This document shows, in pieces, positions 36,801 through 46,113 of a DNA stretch of 64,000 bases. The first letter of the stretch is position 1, and each line of letters opens with the position of its first letter. This DNA is from Muribaculaceae bacterium Isolate-104 (HZI) (GTDB lineage: Bacteria; Bacteroidota; Bacteroidia; Bacteroidales; Muribaculaceae): assembly GCA_003762715.1 (NCBI GenBank), contig RIBJ01000031.1:120010-184009 (forward strand), given 5' to 3'. The translations under genes and the position numbers were made by a program. Below the pieces are notes generated by a model. The model made no database searches and was not told where the DNA came from. It saw only the letters and a program-made list of their open reading frames with translations.

Positions 36801-36922
36801 AGAAAGCCGTATGTGATGCTGTTTCCGACACATGCAACCTTGACAGGATTTGCCGCAAAAACGGCAAAAGCCGCCGCTCCTGCAACGAGGAGTGCGGCGG
36901 CTGATGCTATGAAACGTCTCAT
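33821..36922 (-). CDS. SGNH hydrolase - sialate O-acetylesterase - NanM-like mutarotase fusion
   Basis: A 1033-residue exported protein with three parts. Residues 1-24 form a signal peptide. About 25-215 is an SGNH/GDSL esterase (VACVGNSITYG with the Ser, closing DGIHPDAKG). About 215-680 is a sialate O-acetylesterase (VWLASGQSNMEF, WYQGESNA, VHPRNKRPVG). About 700-1033 is a kelch-type cyclically permuted mutarotase like NanM (repeated GG turns: VAIGG, VYVAGG, MWGG, VVAGG, LIGG). It would de-acetylate sialic acid and convert its anomers before uptake. The start overlaps the epimerase gene by 4 bases. Confidence 0.88.
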   Translation of the reverse strand: MRRFIASAAALLVAGAAAFAVFAANPVKVACVGNSITYGFLVKDREENAYPKQLGRMLGSGYDVRNFGRSGATLLTKGHNPYVKNPEFGAALAFAPDIVVIHLGVNDTDPRDWPDHNNEFVHDYIALVDSFRSVNPDVRVIMANISPLTSKHFRFRSGTRDWRIQVRKAITDVAEAVGAELIDFGDDLRDRTNLLTDGIHPDAKGAGVLAGSVYRAITGNYGGLRMPQVYGSGMVLQRYKPLDISGTADAGAQISVTLAGTTARTTADNRGRWAVQLPPMFEAVGLTMTVSDGSSTLSFSDVAVGEVWLASGQSNMEFHLDWCKTFAADSALFNDPMLRLYDMKPRVTTDNVVWNEADMDSLDNLVYYLPSQWRKSDARTAASFSAVAWYFGKMLRDSLKVPVGIINNAIGGSGTEAWIDIETLELGMPEVLVNWRKNDYVQPWVQGRADKNTGGNAARRHPYEPTYLFATGIRPLAAYPIAGVIWYQGESNAHNIEVHEGLFSLLVQSWRKQWAQPQLPFIFTQLSSIAQPSWPQFRDSQRRLAKAIPGTAMAVTHDWGDSLDVHPRNKRPVGQRLARLALNNVYSVGSVTPSGPLPLRATVIAPGKVLVEMEYANGLTTSDGKAPRTFEVAQIDGIYYPVEASLSDNKIILTNMDITNPRYVRYAWQPFTRANLVNSDSLPASTFKIEITETPDSEAGIASGVSAAFAGTVGGKVIKAGGCNFPENPMAPGSVKKFYQFIYELQQQPDGSIVSKKIGTLPQPVAYGASATTPRGLVAIGGTTASEALASVMLVTVGDDSNAHVSELPSLPATVDNAAAAYLDGKVYVAGGNVDGVPSNDLFCLDMENLGKGWKKLKSFPGNPRVQPVLAASKDAKGKSRLYMWGGFAGKGENREASLDTDGLSYDPASGKWSTLPAPVDTKGEPLSTGGGVAVTLPDGRIVVAGGVNKDIFLEALRNQAPDYLSHPIEWYRFNDLVSVFDPATSKWTISGTDSEIARAGAAAALTPQGEVWLIGGELKPRIRTSKVSKIKI

Positions 36923-38130
36923 TTAGAAGTGGTTTCCAAAATGTTGTCAATTATAAGCTGGTTCTTAATAAGCATTCTGGGGATATGGAAAGGACCTTTG
37001 AAGAGGTTGCCTTTGGCGGGCTGCGCAACCGAACCGTCGCGGTGCAGATAGCCGAACCATTCTCCGTAAACGGGGTCGGGCAGGAACTCGTACATCCAGT
37101 CGTTTGCAAGCCGGTGCATCTCAAGGTACTTTGTGTCGCCGGTAGCCTCGTAGGCATATAGTGTAGCTATCACCGCCTCAGTCTGCGGCCACCAGAACTT
37201 CATGTCCTGAGAGTAGTCCTGAGCCGGAAAACCTTTGCAGTCGCGGAAGTTTATTATGCCTCCGAACTCCTGGTCCCAGCCCCAGTCCCATGACCAGTCG
37301 AGAATCTGAAGCGCCATTTCCTTTATTTCCTTGCCTGAGCCTTCGTCCCAGCCCCGATATTTTGCCTCTTCGAGCAGGAACCAGGCGGTTTCTATACAGT
37401 GACCGGGGTTTATGGTGCGCCCGTTTATGGTGTCAATCAGTTCGCCTTCGGGTGTCACCATTTCAAGGAGCGCCTTGTACTCGGGGTGTATGAAATAGCG
37501 GCGTATCGCATCGACACTGCGGTCAATCTGCTCGTTCAGAACGGGGTCGGCAATGGCTTCTCGAATGCGCGCGGCAGTGTTGATGAGAATCATTGTCACC
37601 GAGTGCCCGATAGCTTTCTGTGTGGGCAGGTATTTCGGTTCCAGAATGCCGGGAGTGGATATGAAGCGCTCTATGTCCTTGAACAGAGACAGAGCCTTCT
37701 CGGCATAAGACCTGTCGGAAGTTGCGAGAGCGTACTCTGACATGGCGATAGCTGCGAAGCACTCGCTGAACACATAGCGGCGTTTGCGGAGCGGGGTGCC
37801 GTCTGCCATAACCTCGAAGTACATCCTGCCGTCAGAATCAAAGCAGTGTTTTTCGATAAAGTCAATACAGCTTTTTGACATTTCGAGGTATTCGGGGCGT
37901 TTTTCCACTTTGTTGTACGCGAAGGCGTAAATGAATGCGCATCTGCCCTGAAACCACACCGATTTGGTGCTGTCCATCAGATTGCCTTCGCGATCCACAC
38001 ATGTGTACACACCTCCGTTTTCTTTGTCAAGTCCGTGTTTGAGCCAGAAAGGGAGAATATCGTCAAGAAGGTCGCGGCGATAGCGGTTACGCCATTCAGA
38101 GAGATATTTGGGTGTATCAAGAGTCCACAT
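36919..38130 (-). CDS. N-acylglucosamine 2-epimerase (AGE family)
   Basis: A 403-residue AGE/RnBP-type epimerase that should convert ManNAc to GlcNAc, the role of the Bacteroides NanE enzyme (unlike E. coli NanE, which acts on the phosphate). Conserved pieces include NPGHCIETAWFLLEEA, WWPQTEAV and GEWFGYLHRDG, each with active-site residues. I start at the ATG at 38130 (MWTLDTPKYLSEW), because the longer frame to 38178 runs into nanA. Cellobiose 2-epimerase is a related possibility, but the operon favours ManNAc. Confidence 0.9.
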   Translation of the reverse strand: MWTLDTPKYLSEWRNRYRRDLLDDILPFWLKHGLDKENGGVYTCVDREGNLMDSTKSVWFQGRCAFIYAFAYNKVEKRPEYLEMSKSCIDFIEKHCFDSDGRMYFEVMADGTPLRKRRYVFSECFAAIAMSEYALATSDRSYAEKALSLFKDIERFISTPGILEPKYLPTQKAIGHSVTMILINTAARIREAIADPVLNEQIDRSVDAIRRYFIHPEYKALLEMVTPEGELIDTINGRTINPGHCIETAWFLLEEAKYRGWDEGSGKEIKEMALQILDWSWDWGWDQEFGGIINFRDCKGFPAQDYSQDMKFWWPQTEAVIATLYAYEATGDTKYLEMHRLANDWMYEFLPDPVYGEWFGYLHRDGSVAQPAKGNLFKGPFHIPRMLIKNQLIIDNILETTSK

Positions 38131-38137
38131 AAAATTA

Positions 38138-39061
38138 TCAGAATTTATTGCAACGGTCAAAGAAATTGATAGCCTCAAGCTCGGCTTTCATGGCTGCTTC
38201 CTCTTCATCGGTGAGGTTACGGAAAGGCACGCGGTTGGGACCGAGGTCAAGTCCGATGAGCTTCATGATGCGTTTGCCGCCTACAATGTTGCCACGGTAG
38301 TTGCAGATTACATTTATGACAGCTTGGGAGAAGTTTTGTTTTTCGCGCGCTGTTTCGATGTCGCCTTTTTGCCAAGCCTCGATAATGCCGGTAAGCTCTT
38401 TGCCGTTGTAGTTTGTAGTGCCGCCGATGCCGCCCTGAGCGCCACCCTGGGCAAGCGAGGGCAGAATTGTTTCGTCCTGACCGTGGAGCATGTCGAATTT
38501 GCCGTTTTTATACAGGCGGCACTGGTTGTACTCGTAAAGGCTCTCGAAGGTATATTTGATGCCGGCGAAGTTGGGTATTCTGCCGTCGACAGCCTTCAGC
38601 ATGTCCACCATCGGCAGGAAAGCGCCGTTGAAGGCAGGAATATGATAGTAGTAGAACGGGAGCTGCGGAGCCGCCGAAGCGATTTCCTCACAGTATTTCA
38701 CCAGTTCTTCCACGCGACCGATTTTGGGGAACGGAGGAGCCATGGCACCTATGCCCCATGCACCGATTTCCGCAGCATGACGAGCCAGCTCCTTAGCCTC
38801 GCGGAGGGAGCAGCTGCCCACATGCACAATTACCTTGAAATCTTCGGGAACGGCTTTTACCCACGCTTCGGCAAGTTTTTTACGCTCGTCGGTAGTGAGC
38901 ATATAGCCTTCGCCGCTTGAGCCGTTGATGAACACGCCTTTGAGCCCGTTCTTTTTCAACATTGCCGCATAGGCGGGTATGGGTTCAAGGTTTATGTCTC
39001 CGTTGGGGAGCATCGGTGTGAAAGGTGCATCAATCAGCCCTTTGATTTTTTCAAATTCCAT
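38138..39061 (-). CDS. nanA: N-acetylneuraminate lyase
   Basis: The 307-residue enzyme splits sialic acid into ManNAc and pyruvate. It is a DHDPS-family aldolase with NGSSGEGYMLT (45-55), the tyrosine in YYYHIP (Tyr139) and the Schiff-base lysine in AGIKYTFE (Lys169). Start is taken at the ATG at 39061; another ATG six bases upstream is possible. It is second in the nan operon, after the transporter (about 100 bp) and 7 bp before the epimerase. Confidence 0.95.
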   Translation of the reverse strand: MEFEKIKGLIDAPFTPMLPNGDINLEPIPAYAAMLKKNGLKGVFINGSSGEGYMLTTDERKKLAEAWVKAVPEDFKVIVHVGSCSLREAKELARHAAEIGAWGIGAMAPPFPKIGRVEELVKYCEEIASAAPQLPFYYYHIPAFNGAFLPMVDMLKAVDGRIPNFAGIKYTFESLYEYNQCRLYKNGKFDMLHGQDETILPSLAQGGAQGGIGGTTNYNGKELTGIIEAWQKGDIETAREKQNFSQAVINVICNYRGNIVGGKRIMKLIGLDLGPNRVPFRNLTDEEEAAMKAELEAINFFDRCNKF

Positions 39062-39160
39062 AATCAATATGTTATAATAGGTTATTATGTTATTCTATGT
39101 AAATTTTGTATCTCGGCTCTCAGTAACTCGCGTGTTGCTGAGATGCTATTCTGTTTACAA

Positions 39161-40465
39161 TCAAGCCTGCGCGGTTTCGGCTTCGGCATCGGCTATGTGC
39201 GCTGCGGCAGCCTCTTCGTCGTCTTTGTCATCGCTTTTCGGGCGCAGTACAACAAGCTGCAGCACAAGCGCCACTACCACAATAGCTCCCATGAATGCGA
39301 AGCATGAGCCAAGACCTATGGAATCGGCAAGACCACCGAGCAGCTGGGTTGTCACGGCGCCCATGATAACTCCGAGCGAGTTCATAAATCCGTATGCCAT
39401 TGCACGCTGACGCGATGACACGAACTGGCAGAGGATAGGCATGTTGTTTGCATCGAACATACCGTAGCCGACACCGAAGAAGAATCCGGCTAGCACCGAC
39501 AGCAGCGCGTTATGGGCAAGACCCACAAACACAAGGGCGGGTATCATCATAGCCATGCCTATGGCGCTTGTGTAGATTCGTCCCCTTACATTTTTCTTGA
39601 CCCACCTGTCGCTTATCGGGCCTCCGATCATTACACCGATGAAACTTGACACGGCGATTGTGAGCGTAGCCATCGGACCCGCCCAGTTCATGTCAAGACC
39701 GAGGTTGTCGTGAAAAAGAGTCGGCAGCCAGTTCTTTGTAGCCCATCCCGGCACCGATATTGTTGCGAAGAAGAAGAGTATCACCCAGAATGCGATGCTG
39801 GAGAACACCACTGCAAACGACTGTATGACTGTTTCTTTCTTTACCGGCACTGAAACTTTCCGCTCGGTACGCGCCTTGCTGCCGTATCCGCTCTTTTCGT
39901 GGAGCAGGAATATGAGTACAAAAGCGTATACCACTCCGATTATTCCGAACCAGTGGAATGTTGCCTGCCAGCTCCAGTTGCCTGCCACCATGGCACCGAA
40001 TCCGCCCAATGCTTGACCGCAGTAGAGGCCGGTCATGTGCAGTCCGATTGCCAGAGAGCGTCCTTTGCCTGTAAAGAAGTCGGCTATGAGAGAAAGGGCT
40101 GAAGGTATGTAAAGCGCCTCGCTGACACCCATTATGCCGCGGAGCCACATCAGTACCTGAAGGCTGTCACAGTAGCCCATAAGGTAGGTTACGGCGCTCC
40201 ATACGCCGAGCGAACCCACTATGAGCCATTTGCGGCTCACTCTGTCGGCAACGGCTCCTGAAAACGGGCTACAGAATCCATACACCCAAAGGAATATCGC
40301 CATCAGCGCGCCGAATGCCTCCGCATTTCTGAGCGCGGGGATGCTCTCGGCAATATTGCCCTGCATGGTAGAGAGCATCTGCCTGTCCATATAATTAAGG
40401 AGTGCCACCACCCACAGCAGCCCAACCACTATCCAGGGATAGATTTTTTTGTCTTGCAATCTCAT
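39161..40465 (-). CDS. MFS transporter, probably for sialic acid
   Basis: A 434-residue major facilitator protein with about 12 membrane helices. The loop motifs GAVADRVSRKW and GGPISDRWVKK are family signatures. Its position as first gene of the nan operon suggests sialic acid uptake, like NanT of Bacteroides fragilis; the substrate is inferred from context. The C-terminal tail is acidic and Ala-rich. Confidence 0.9.
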   Translation of the reverse strand: MRLQDKKIYPWIVVGLLWVVALLNYMDRQMLSTMQGNIAESIPALRNAEAFGALMAIFLWVYGFCSPFSGAVADRVSRKWLIVGSLGVWSAVTYLMGYCDSLQVLMWLRGIMGVSEALYIPSALSLIADFFTGKGRSLAIGLHMTGLYCGQALGGFGAMVAGNWSWQATFHWFGIIGVVYAFVLIFLLHEKSGYGSKARTERKVSVPVKKETVIQSFAVVFSSIAFWVILFFFATISVPGWATKNWLPTLFHDNLGLDMNWAGPMATLTIAVSSFIGVMIGGPISDRWVKKNVRGRIYTSAIGMAMMIPALVFVGLAHNALLSVLAGFFFGVGYGMFDANNMPILCQFVSSRQRAMAYGFMNSLGVIMGAVTTQLLGGLADSIGLGSCFAFMGAIVVVALVLQLVVLRPKSDDKDDEEAAAAHIADAEAETAQA

Positions 40466-40535
40466 AAATAATTCTGTGTTGTAATATTAAGACTTAAGGA
40501 TTAACCATTTTGTCACGAAAATTTTTCCGTAAACG

Positions 40536-40566
40536 CAAAAGTAATGTTTTTAAAAACACCTGCAAA
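40536..40566 (-). promoter_or_regulatory. Promoter for the nan operon
   Basis: On the minus strand TTTG (40563-40566), 19 bases, TACTTTTG (40536-40543): a full -33/-7 match. The leader to the transporter start is about 65 bases. Confidence 0.75.
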
Positions 40567-40727
40567 GTATTTTTGTGCATAAAAATCAGCCCACCTCACA
40601 TTCCGACCCCAATATTCTGCTGATAATGCGCCATATATGACGACAACCCGTTGAGCAAACGCAACTTTTAATTTTCTTTAACTCAACAAAATCACCGCTT
40701 CGGGCAACACCGGCTTGTTTCGGGCTG

Positions 40728-40735
40728 TATCTTTG
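40728..40735 (+). promoter_or_regulatory. Promoter box for the alcohol dehydrogenase gene
   Basis: TATCTTTG 27 bases before the ATG at 40763. The -33 element is poor. Apart from this box and the nan promoter, the roughly 300-base space between the divergent genes shows nothing else. Confidence 0.5.
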
Positions 40736-40762
40736 CATGTAAAACCAAACATCAACCCCAAA

Positions 40763-41932
40763 ATGAAAAATTTCACATATTGCACCCCCACCAGATATGT
40801 ATTTGGAGCAGGAGCCGAGAATGAAGCCGGCAAGGAAGCTGCAGCTATCGGCGTAAAGAGAGTACTGACGGTGTACGGCGGAGGGTCCGCCGTGCGCTCC
40901 GGCGTGCTTGACCGCGTGCGCGCCTCGCTTGCCGCAGCAGGCATAGAAAGCATTGAGCTCGGAGGCATCGAGCCAAATCCGCTTGACGGGCCGGTGCGCG
41001 AAGGCATAGAGCTTTGCCGCAGCAACAACATCGACGGCATTCTTGCCGTGGGCGGCGGCTCGGTCATAGACACAGCCAAGGCGATAGCGCTGGGGGTGCC
41101 GTATAGCGGCGATTTCTGGGATTTCTATTCAGGCAAGAGCATCCCTGCCGAGGCGCTGCCTGTCGGGGTTGTGCTCACAATTCCCGCCGCCGGCAGCGAG
41201 GGCAGCGGCAATTCGGTGATTACACTCGCCAAGGACAAGATAAAAATATCGCTCCGCACCGACTATGTGCTGCGCCCCAAGTTCGCGCTGCTCAACCCGG
41301 AGCTGACATACACGCTGCCGCCCTATCAGACAGCGAGCGGCATAGCCGACATGATGGCTCACATCATGGAACGGTACTTCACTCCCACGCCGGATGTCGA
41401 GATTACCGACCGGGTGAGCGAAGGCATTCTGAAAGCCATTATCGGAGAGGCGCGCAAGGTAATGGAGAACCCCGAAGACTATCAGGCGCGCGCCAATATA
41501 ATGTGGAGCGGCACACTCGCCCATAACGGCATCTGCGGCACAGGACGCCGCGAAGACTGGGCAAGCCACGCTATCGAACACGAAATCAGCGCTATGTACA
41601 ATGTTACCCACGGGGCAGGGCTCGCTGTGATTTTCCCCGCGTGGATGACATTCATGGCTCAACGCGCTCCGGGCAAGATAGCACAGTTTGCACGCCGGGT
41701 GTTTGATGTGAGCAACCCGGACGATTCCGCCGCAGCCCTTGAAGGCATCCAGTGTCTGAAAGCCTTTTTCGGCAGCATAGGACTCCCCGTGACTTTCGCT
41801 GAACTTGGAGTGCCGCAGCCCGACATAGACGAAATGGTGCGCAGATTGCATATAAATAAAGGTGAGGCAATCGGCGGATACCTGACTCTTCGTGCCGAAG
41901 ACACCGCCGAGATATACCGCCTGGCTCTTTAG
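40763..41932 (+). CDS. Iron-containing alcohol dehydrogenase (YqhD/BDH type)
   Basis: A 389-residue group III alcohol dehydrogenase, probably NADPH-dependent and reducing aldehydes. It has GGGSVIDTAKAIA (NAD(P)-binding) and metal-binding His in ADMMAHIMERYF, HAIEHEIS and THGAGLA. I start at the ATG at 40763 (MKNFTYCTPTRYVFG); the longer frame to 40715 lies across the promoter. It is 26 bp upstream of the acyltransferase gene. Confidence 0.93.
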   Translation: MKNFTYCTPTRYVFGAGAENEAGKEAAAIGVKRVLTVYGGGSAVRSGVLDRVRASLAAAGIESIELGGIEPNPLDGPVREGIELCRSNNIDGILAVGGGSVIDTAKAIALGVPYSGDFWDFYSGKSIPAEALPVGVVLTIPAAGSEGSGNSVITLAKDKIKISLRTDYVLRPKFALLNPELTYTLPPYQTASGIADMMAHIMERYFTPTPDVEITDRVSEGILKAIIGEARKVMENPEDYQARANIMWSGTLAHNGICGTGRREDWASHAIEHEISAMYNVTHGAGLAVIFPAWMTFMAQRAPGKIAQFARRVFDVSNPDDSAAALEGIQCLKAFFGSIGLPVTFAELGVPQPDIDEMVRRLHINKGEAIGGYLTLRAEDTAEIYRLAL

Positions 41933-41958
41933 GCTAACTCTTTAGGCTTGGTTAATTC

Positions 41959-42897
41959 ATGGTCATAGCCCGATATACTCCGGATTTCAGGGACAGATGG
42001 AACGACTTCGCCGCGCGAAGCCGCTGCCCGTCATTCCTGTTCCGGCGGGATTATATGGAATACCACTCCGACCGGTTTGCCGACTGCTCGCTGCTGGCGT
42101 TCAACACCCGCGGCAGGCTGCTCGCCATGCTTCCCGCCGAAATTTCAGGCGACACGGTGTCATCGCACAGAGGGCTGTCGTACGGCGGCTGGATTACTCC
42201 GCGCAGGCACTTCAACGGCACAACCATGCTCGAACTGTTTGAGGCTGCTACAGAACACCTGCGCGCCGCAGGTGTAAAAAGGCTTGTCTACTCGCCGCAG
42301 CCCCACATCTACACCGGCGTGCCATCCGATGAGGATGTGTACGCGTTGTTTCGCCTTGGCGCCGTACAGACATCGTGCGTGCTGTCCTCCGCAATCAACC
42401 TTAGAAATCCGAATCCTTGGAACGAAAGCACAAGACAGGCTCTGAAACTTGCCGTAACTTCGGGCGTTGAGGTACATGAATCTGCCGACTACCCTGCATA
42501 CTGGGAAATACTCAGCAACCGCCTCGAAACCAAACATGGCGCCAGACCGGTACATAGCTTAGATGAAATCACCAAGCTCGCAACGCTGTTTCACGACAAT
42601 ATACGGCTTTACACCGCAACAATTGACGGAGAAACCATTGCAGGAGCCGTAATATACTTTTGCGGACGCACGGCAAAAATCCAGTATATGGCAACAACCG
42701 AAAAAGGGCGCGACACCAAAGCCCTTGCCGCAGTCATTGACCATGTGTTATCGCTCTGCCGCCCGTCATTCGACTATCTTGACATGGGAGGCTCTACCGA
42801 AAGTGGGGGGGCGGTGCTTAACTCCGGGCTTCTGCTGCAGAAAAGCGGTTTCGGCGCAAGCGGAGTGGCATGTCACACTTACACCCTGTCTCTTTGA
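41959..42897 (+). CDS. GNAT/FemAB-like acyltransferase
   Basis: A 312-residue protein with the double-GNAT look of FemAB or BioF2-like acetyltransferases: a RWNDFAARSRCPSFLFRRDY N-terminus and a C-terminal half with AGAVIYFCGRTAKIQYMATT and YLDMGGSTE. The substrate cannot be told. The gene may share a transcript with the dehydrogenase. Its last codons contain the -33 box of the metG promoter. Confidence 0.75.
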   Translation: MVIARYTPDFRDRWNDFAARSRCPSFLFRRDYMEYHSDRFADCSLLAFNTRGRLLAMLPAEISGDTVSSHRGLSYGGWITPRRHFNGTTMLELFEAATEHLRAAGVKRLVYSPQPHIYTGVPSDEDVYALFRLGAVQTSCVLSSAINLRNPNPWNESTRQALKLAVTSGVEVHESADYPAYWEILSNRLETKHGARPVHSLDEITKLATLFHDNIRLYTATIDGETIAGAVIYFCGRTAKIQYMATTEKGRDTKALAAVIDHVLSLCRPSFDYLDMGGSTESGGAVLNSGLLLQKSGFGASGVACHTYTLSL

Positions 42898-42923
42898 TTT
42901 TGCAATTATTTCAACTAAATTTG
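42893..42923 (+). promoter_or_regulatory. Promoter for metG
   Basis: TTTG (42893-42896), 19 bases, TAAATTTG (42916-42923). The -33 element overlaps the stop of the preceding gene. The ATG of metG is 26 bases downstream of the box. Confidence 0.7.
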
Positions 42924-42949
42924 CAGCTCGTTAAATATTTGACTCAGTA

Positions 42950-44989
42950 ATGGAAAAGAAATTCAACCGTACTCTCATAACCACCGCCCTGCCCTACGCC
43001 AACGGACCGGTGCATATCGGACACCTCGCAGGCGTGTATGTTCCCGCCGACATCTATGCGCGTTACCTGCGCCTCAAAGGCGAGGAAGTCATTATGATCG
43101 GCGGCAGTGACGAGCATGGTGTGCCTATCACCATCAAGGCCCGCGAAGAGGGCGTTACTCCACAGGACATCGTGGACCGCTACCACACTATAATACGCGA
43201 TTCCATGGCTGAGCTTGGCATAAGTTTCGACATCTACTCGCGCACGACATCCGACATCCACCGCGCCACAGCCTCCGAATTTTTCAAACGGCTGTACGAC
43301 AAGGGTGAATTCGAAGTAAAGACATCCGAGCAGCCCTACGATGCCGAAGCCGACGAATTTCTCGCCGACAGATATGTTGCCGGCACATGTCCCCATTGCG
43401 GCAAAGAGGCTTACGGCGACCAGTGCGAAAGCTGTGGCACATCGCTGAGCGTAACCGACCTCATAGACCCCCATTCCCGCCTGACCTCATCGCCTGTCAG
43501 CTGGAAAGAGACAACCCACTGGTACCTGCCACTGAACAAATTTGAAAACGCCCTCGGCAAATGGATTCTCGACGGACACAAGGAATGGAAAACAAATGTT
43601 TACGGTCAGTGCAAATCCTGGCTCGACATGGGGCTTCAGCCGAGAGCTGTGAGCCGCGACCTGAAATGGGGCGTGCCTGTGCCTGTCGAAGGCGCCGAAG
43701 GCAAGGTGCTGTATGTATGGTTCGACGCCCCGATAGGCTATATATCAAACACCAAGGAACTCCTGCCGGATTCATGGGAAAAGTGGTGGAAAAGCGACGA
43801 CACCCGTCTTATCCACTTTATCGGCAAGGACAATATCGTGTTTCACTGCATTGTATTTCCTGCCATGCTCATGGCATACGGTGACAACTTCCAGCTGCCT
43901 GACAATGTGCCTGCAAACGAGTTTCTCAACCTCGAAGGCGACAAAATCTCAACCTCGCGAAACTGGGCTGTGTGGCTGCATGAATACCTTCGCGATTTCC
44001 CCGGCAAACAGGACACCCTGAGATATGTGCTTACAGCCAACGCCCCGGAAACCAAAGACAACGACTTTACCTGGGCAGACTTCCAGGCGCGCAACAACAA
44101 CGAGCTCGTAGCCGTGCTCGGCAACTTTGTAAACCGTGCCGTGGTTCTTACCCACAAATTCTGCGGCGGAAAAGTGCCCGCCGCCGGCTCTTGCGATGAA
44201 ACCGACCTGAAAATGGCGGAAGACATGAAGAACGCTGCGGCAAGCCTGAGCGCCAACCTCGACACATTCCACTTCCGCGAAGCCCTCAAGGACGCTATGG
44301 AACTCGCCCGCATCGGCAACAGATACCTTCAGGAAACCGAACCTTGGAAAGTTGCAAAGACCGACGCCGCGCGCACGGAAACCATTCTGAACCGCGCGCT
44401 ACAGCTGTGTGCCAACATAGCCATTGCCTTTGAACCGTTCATGCCGTTTATGAGCAGCAAGCTGTGCGCGATGCTCGGTGTTGAAAACATATCATGGAAC
44501 ATGCTCGGCTCAGATGACATACTTAAACCCGGCACACCGGTAGGCGAACCGGAACTGTTGTTTGAAAAGATAGAGGACGAAGCCATAAACGGACAGCTTG
44601 AACGGCTTGAGAGAATAAAACAGGAGAACAAGCTGAAAAACTTCAAGGCACAGCCACAGGCTGCGGATGTCGACTTCGACACATTCATGAAGGCAGACAT
44701 AAGGGTCGGCACCGTGCTTGAGTGCGAAAAAGTGCCTAAAGCCGACAAACTGCTCAAATTCAGAATAGACGACGGGCTCGGCGGACGCACAATTGTCAGC
44801 GGCATAGCTGCCCACTACGCGCCCGAGACCCTTGTAGGCAAACAGGTGTGCTTCATCGCCAACCTGCCTCCCCGCAAACTGCGCGGCATAGAGTCCCAGG
44901 GCATGATACTGTCTGCCGAAAACGCCGACGGCTCACTTGTAGTAATAGGTCCGACAGGACCGGTGGTACCCGGTGCTCAGGTAAAATAA
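42950..44989 (+). CDS. metG: Methionyl-tRNA synthetase
   Basis: A 679-residue class I synthetase. HIGH-type motif [12 protein letters not shown] near the N-terminus, a Cys4 zinc insert ([17 protein letters not shown]), the KMSKS-equivalent [11 protein letters not shown] near 334, and a C-terminal tRNA-binding EMAP-like domain ([17 protein letters not shown], about 570-679). The family length is met. It is followed 11 bp later by the asparaginase gene. Confidence 0.97.
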   Translation: MEKKFNRTLITTALPYANGPVHIGHLAGVYVPADIYARYLRLKGEEVIMIGGSDEHGVPITIKAREEGVTPQDIVDRYHTIIRDSMAELGISFDIYSRTTSDIHRATASEFFKRLYDKGEFEVKTSEQPYDAEADEFLADRYVAGTCPHCGKEAYGDQCESCGTSLSVTDLIDPHSRLTSSPVSWKETTHWYLPLNKFENALGKWILDGHKEWKTNVYGQCKSWLDMGLQPRAVSRDLKWGVPVPVEGAEGKVLYVWFDAPIGYISNTKELLPDSWEKWWKSDDTRLIHFIGKDNIVFHCIVFPAMLMAYGDNFQLPDNVPANEFLNLEGDKISTSRNWAVWLHEYLRDFPGKQDTLRYVLTANAPETKDNDFTWADFQARNNNELVAVLGNFVNRAVVLTHKFCGGKVPAAGSCDETDLKMAEDMKNAAASLSANLDTFHFREALKDAMELARIGNRYLQETEPWKVAKTDAARTETILNRALQLCANIAIAFEPFMPFMSSKLCAMLGVENISWNMLGSDDILKPGTPVGEPELLFEKIEDEAINGQLERLERIKQENKLKNFKAQPQAADVDFDTFMKADIRVGTVLECEKVPKADKLLKFRIDDGLGGRTIVSGIAAHYAPETLVGKQVCFIANLPPRKLRGIESQGMILSAENADGSLVVIGPTGPVVPGAQVK

Positions 44990-45000
44990 ATCTGTTTGTC

Positions 45001-46041
45001 ATGAACAATAACACCGGCAGACCCCGGCTGCTCATCATATACACCGGCGGCACAATCGGCATGATCGAGAACCCCGCCACCCACACGCTGCAGCCCTTTG
45101 ATTTCACCCACCTTATCGACAATGTGCCTAAGGTGCGCAAACTCAATTACGAGATAGACAACATCTCTTTCAACCCGCCCATTGACTCCTCGGACATGAG
45201 TCCGGAGCTTTGGGTGCAGATTGCAACGGCTATTGAACAGAACTACCGGGCATACGACGGCTTTGTAGTGCTGCACGGCACCGACACAATGGCATATACA
45301 GCGTCTGCCCTGTCGTTCATGCTCGAAAACCTCAGCAAGCCTGTAATCATAACCGGTTCACAGCTGCCAATCGGCGAAGTGAGAACTGACGGCGAAGAAA
45401 ACCTCATAACGGCATTGCAGATAGCGGCGTCAGTCAACCCCGCCGGAGCGCCGACAGTACAGGAAGTAGCCATACTGTTTGAAAACTACCTGTGGCGCGG
45501 CAACCGTTCCACCAAAATGAGCGCCGACAACTTCAACGCATTCAAAAGCAACAACTACCCGCCGCTTGCAAAGATAGGTCTCGGCATACATTTCAACAGC
45601 GAGGCTCTTTACCGGCTTGTGGAGCACCGCCCGCTCCGAGCCCACTACAACATGGACTCCTCGGTGATGTTCATCGACCTGTTTCCGGGACTTACAGAAC
45701 AGACTCTGCGCCACCAGCTCAACACACCGGGCATAAAAGGAATTGTGCTGAAGACATACGGTGCAGGCAACGCCCCGACAGGAAAATGGTTTACAGACGC
45801 GATACGCGACGCGGTGGACCGCGGGGTTGTGATAGTGAATGTGACCCAGTGTGTCAACGGCGGCGTGCACAAACGCTACCATGCGGGCGACACACTCGCG
45901 GCAAGCGGTGTTGTGTCGGGACATGACATAACAGCCGAAGCGGCAATAACAAAAATGATGTATCTTTTCGGTCTGGGGCTGTCGCCTGAGGATGTGAGAG
46001 ACCATATCGGGCACTCTATCTGCGGAGAAATTACAATTTAA
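45001..46041 (+). CDS. ansA: Type I L-asparaginase
   Basis: A 346-residue cytoplasmic asparaginase, hydrolysing asparagine to aspartate and ammonia. The catalytic threonine block is IYTGGTIGM and the second motif is VLHGTDTMAYTASALSFM. I start at the ATG at 45001; the frame extends into metG but those codons are not needed. It follows metG with 11 bp between, so co-transcription is likely. Confidence 0.94.
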   Translation: MNNNTGRPRLLIIYTGGTIGMIENPATHTLQPFDFTHLIDNVPKVRKLNYEIDNISFNPPIDSSDMSPELWVQIATAIEQNYRAYDGFVVLHGTDTMAYTASALSFMLENLSKPVIITGSQLPIGEVRTDGEENLITALQIAASVNPAGAPTVQEVAILFENYLWRGNRSTKMSADNFNAFKSNNYPPLAKIGLGIHFNSEALYRLVEHRPLRAHYNMDSSVMFIDLFPGLTEQTLRHQLNTPGIKGIVLKTYGAGNAPTGKWFTDAIRDAVDRGVVIVNVTQCVNGGVHKRYHAGDTLAASGVVSGHDITAEAAITKMMYLFGLGLSPEDVRDHIGHSICGEITI

Positions 46042-46065
46042 CATTTGTTCGATGTAACGTTCGGC

Positions 46066-46073
46066 AAACTTTG
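46066..46073 (+). promoter_or_regulatory. Possible promoter box for the head-GIN gene
   Basis: AAACTTTG with TTTG 18 bases upstream (46044-46047). It deviates from TAnnTTTG at the first base. Confidence 0.35.
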
Positions 46074-46113
46074 CGCGTCATAGTATCAGAAACAACAAAA
46101 AAACTTTTCAATC

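Noticed and set aside
44848..45000. A longer asparaginase starting inside metG
   Set aside because: The extra 51 codons overlap the conserved tRNA-binding domain of MetG; the ATG at 45001 starts right before the catalytic motif.
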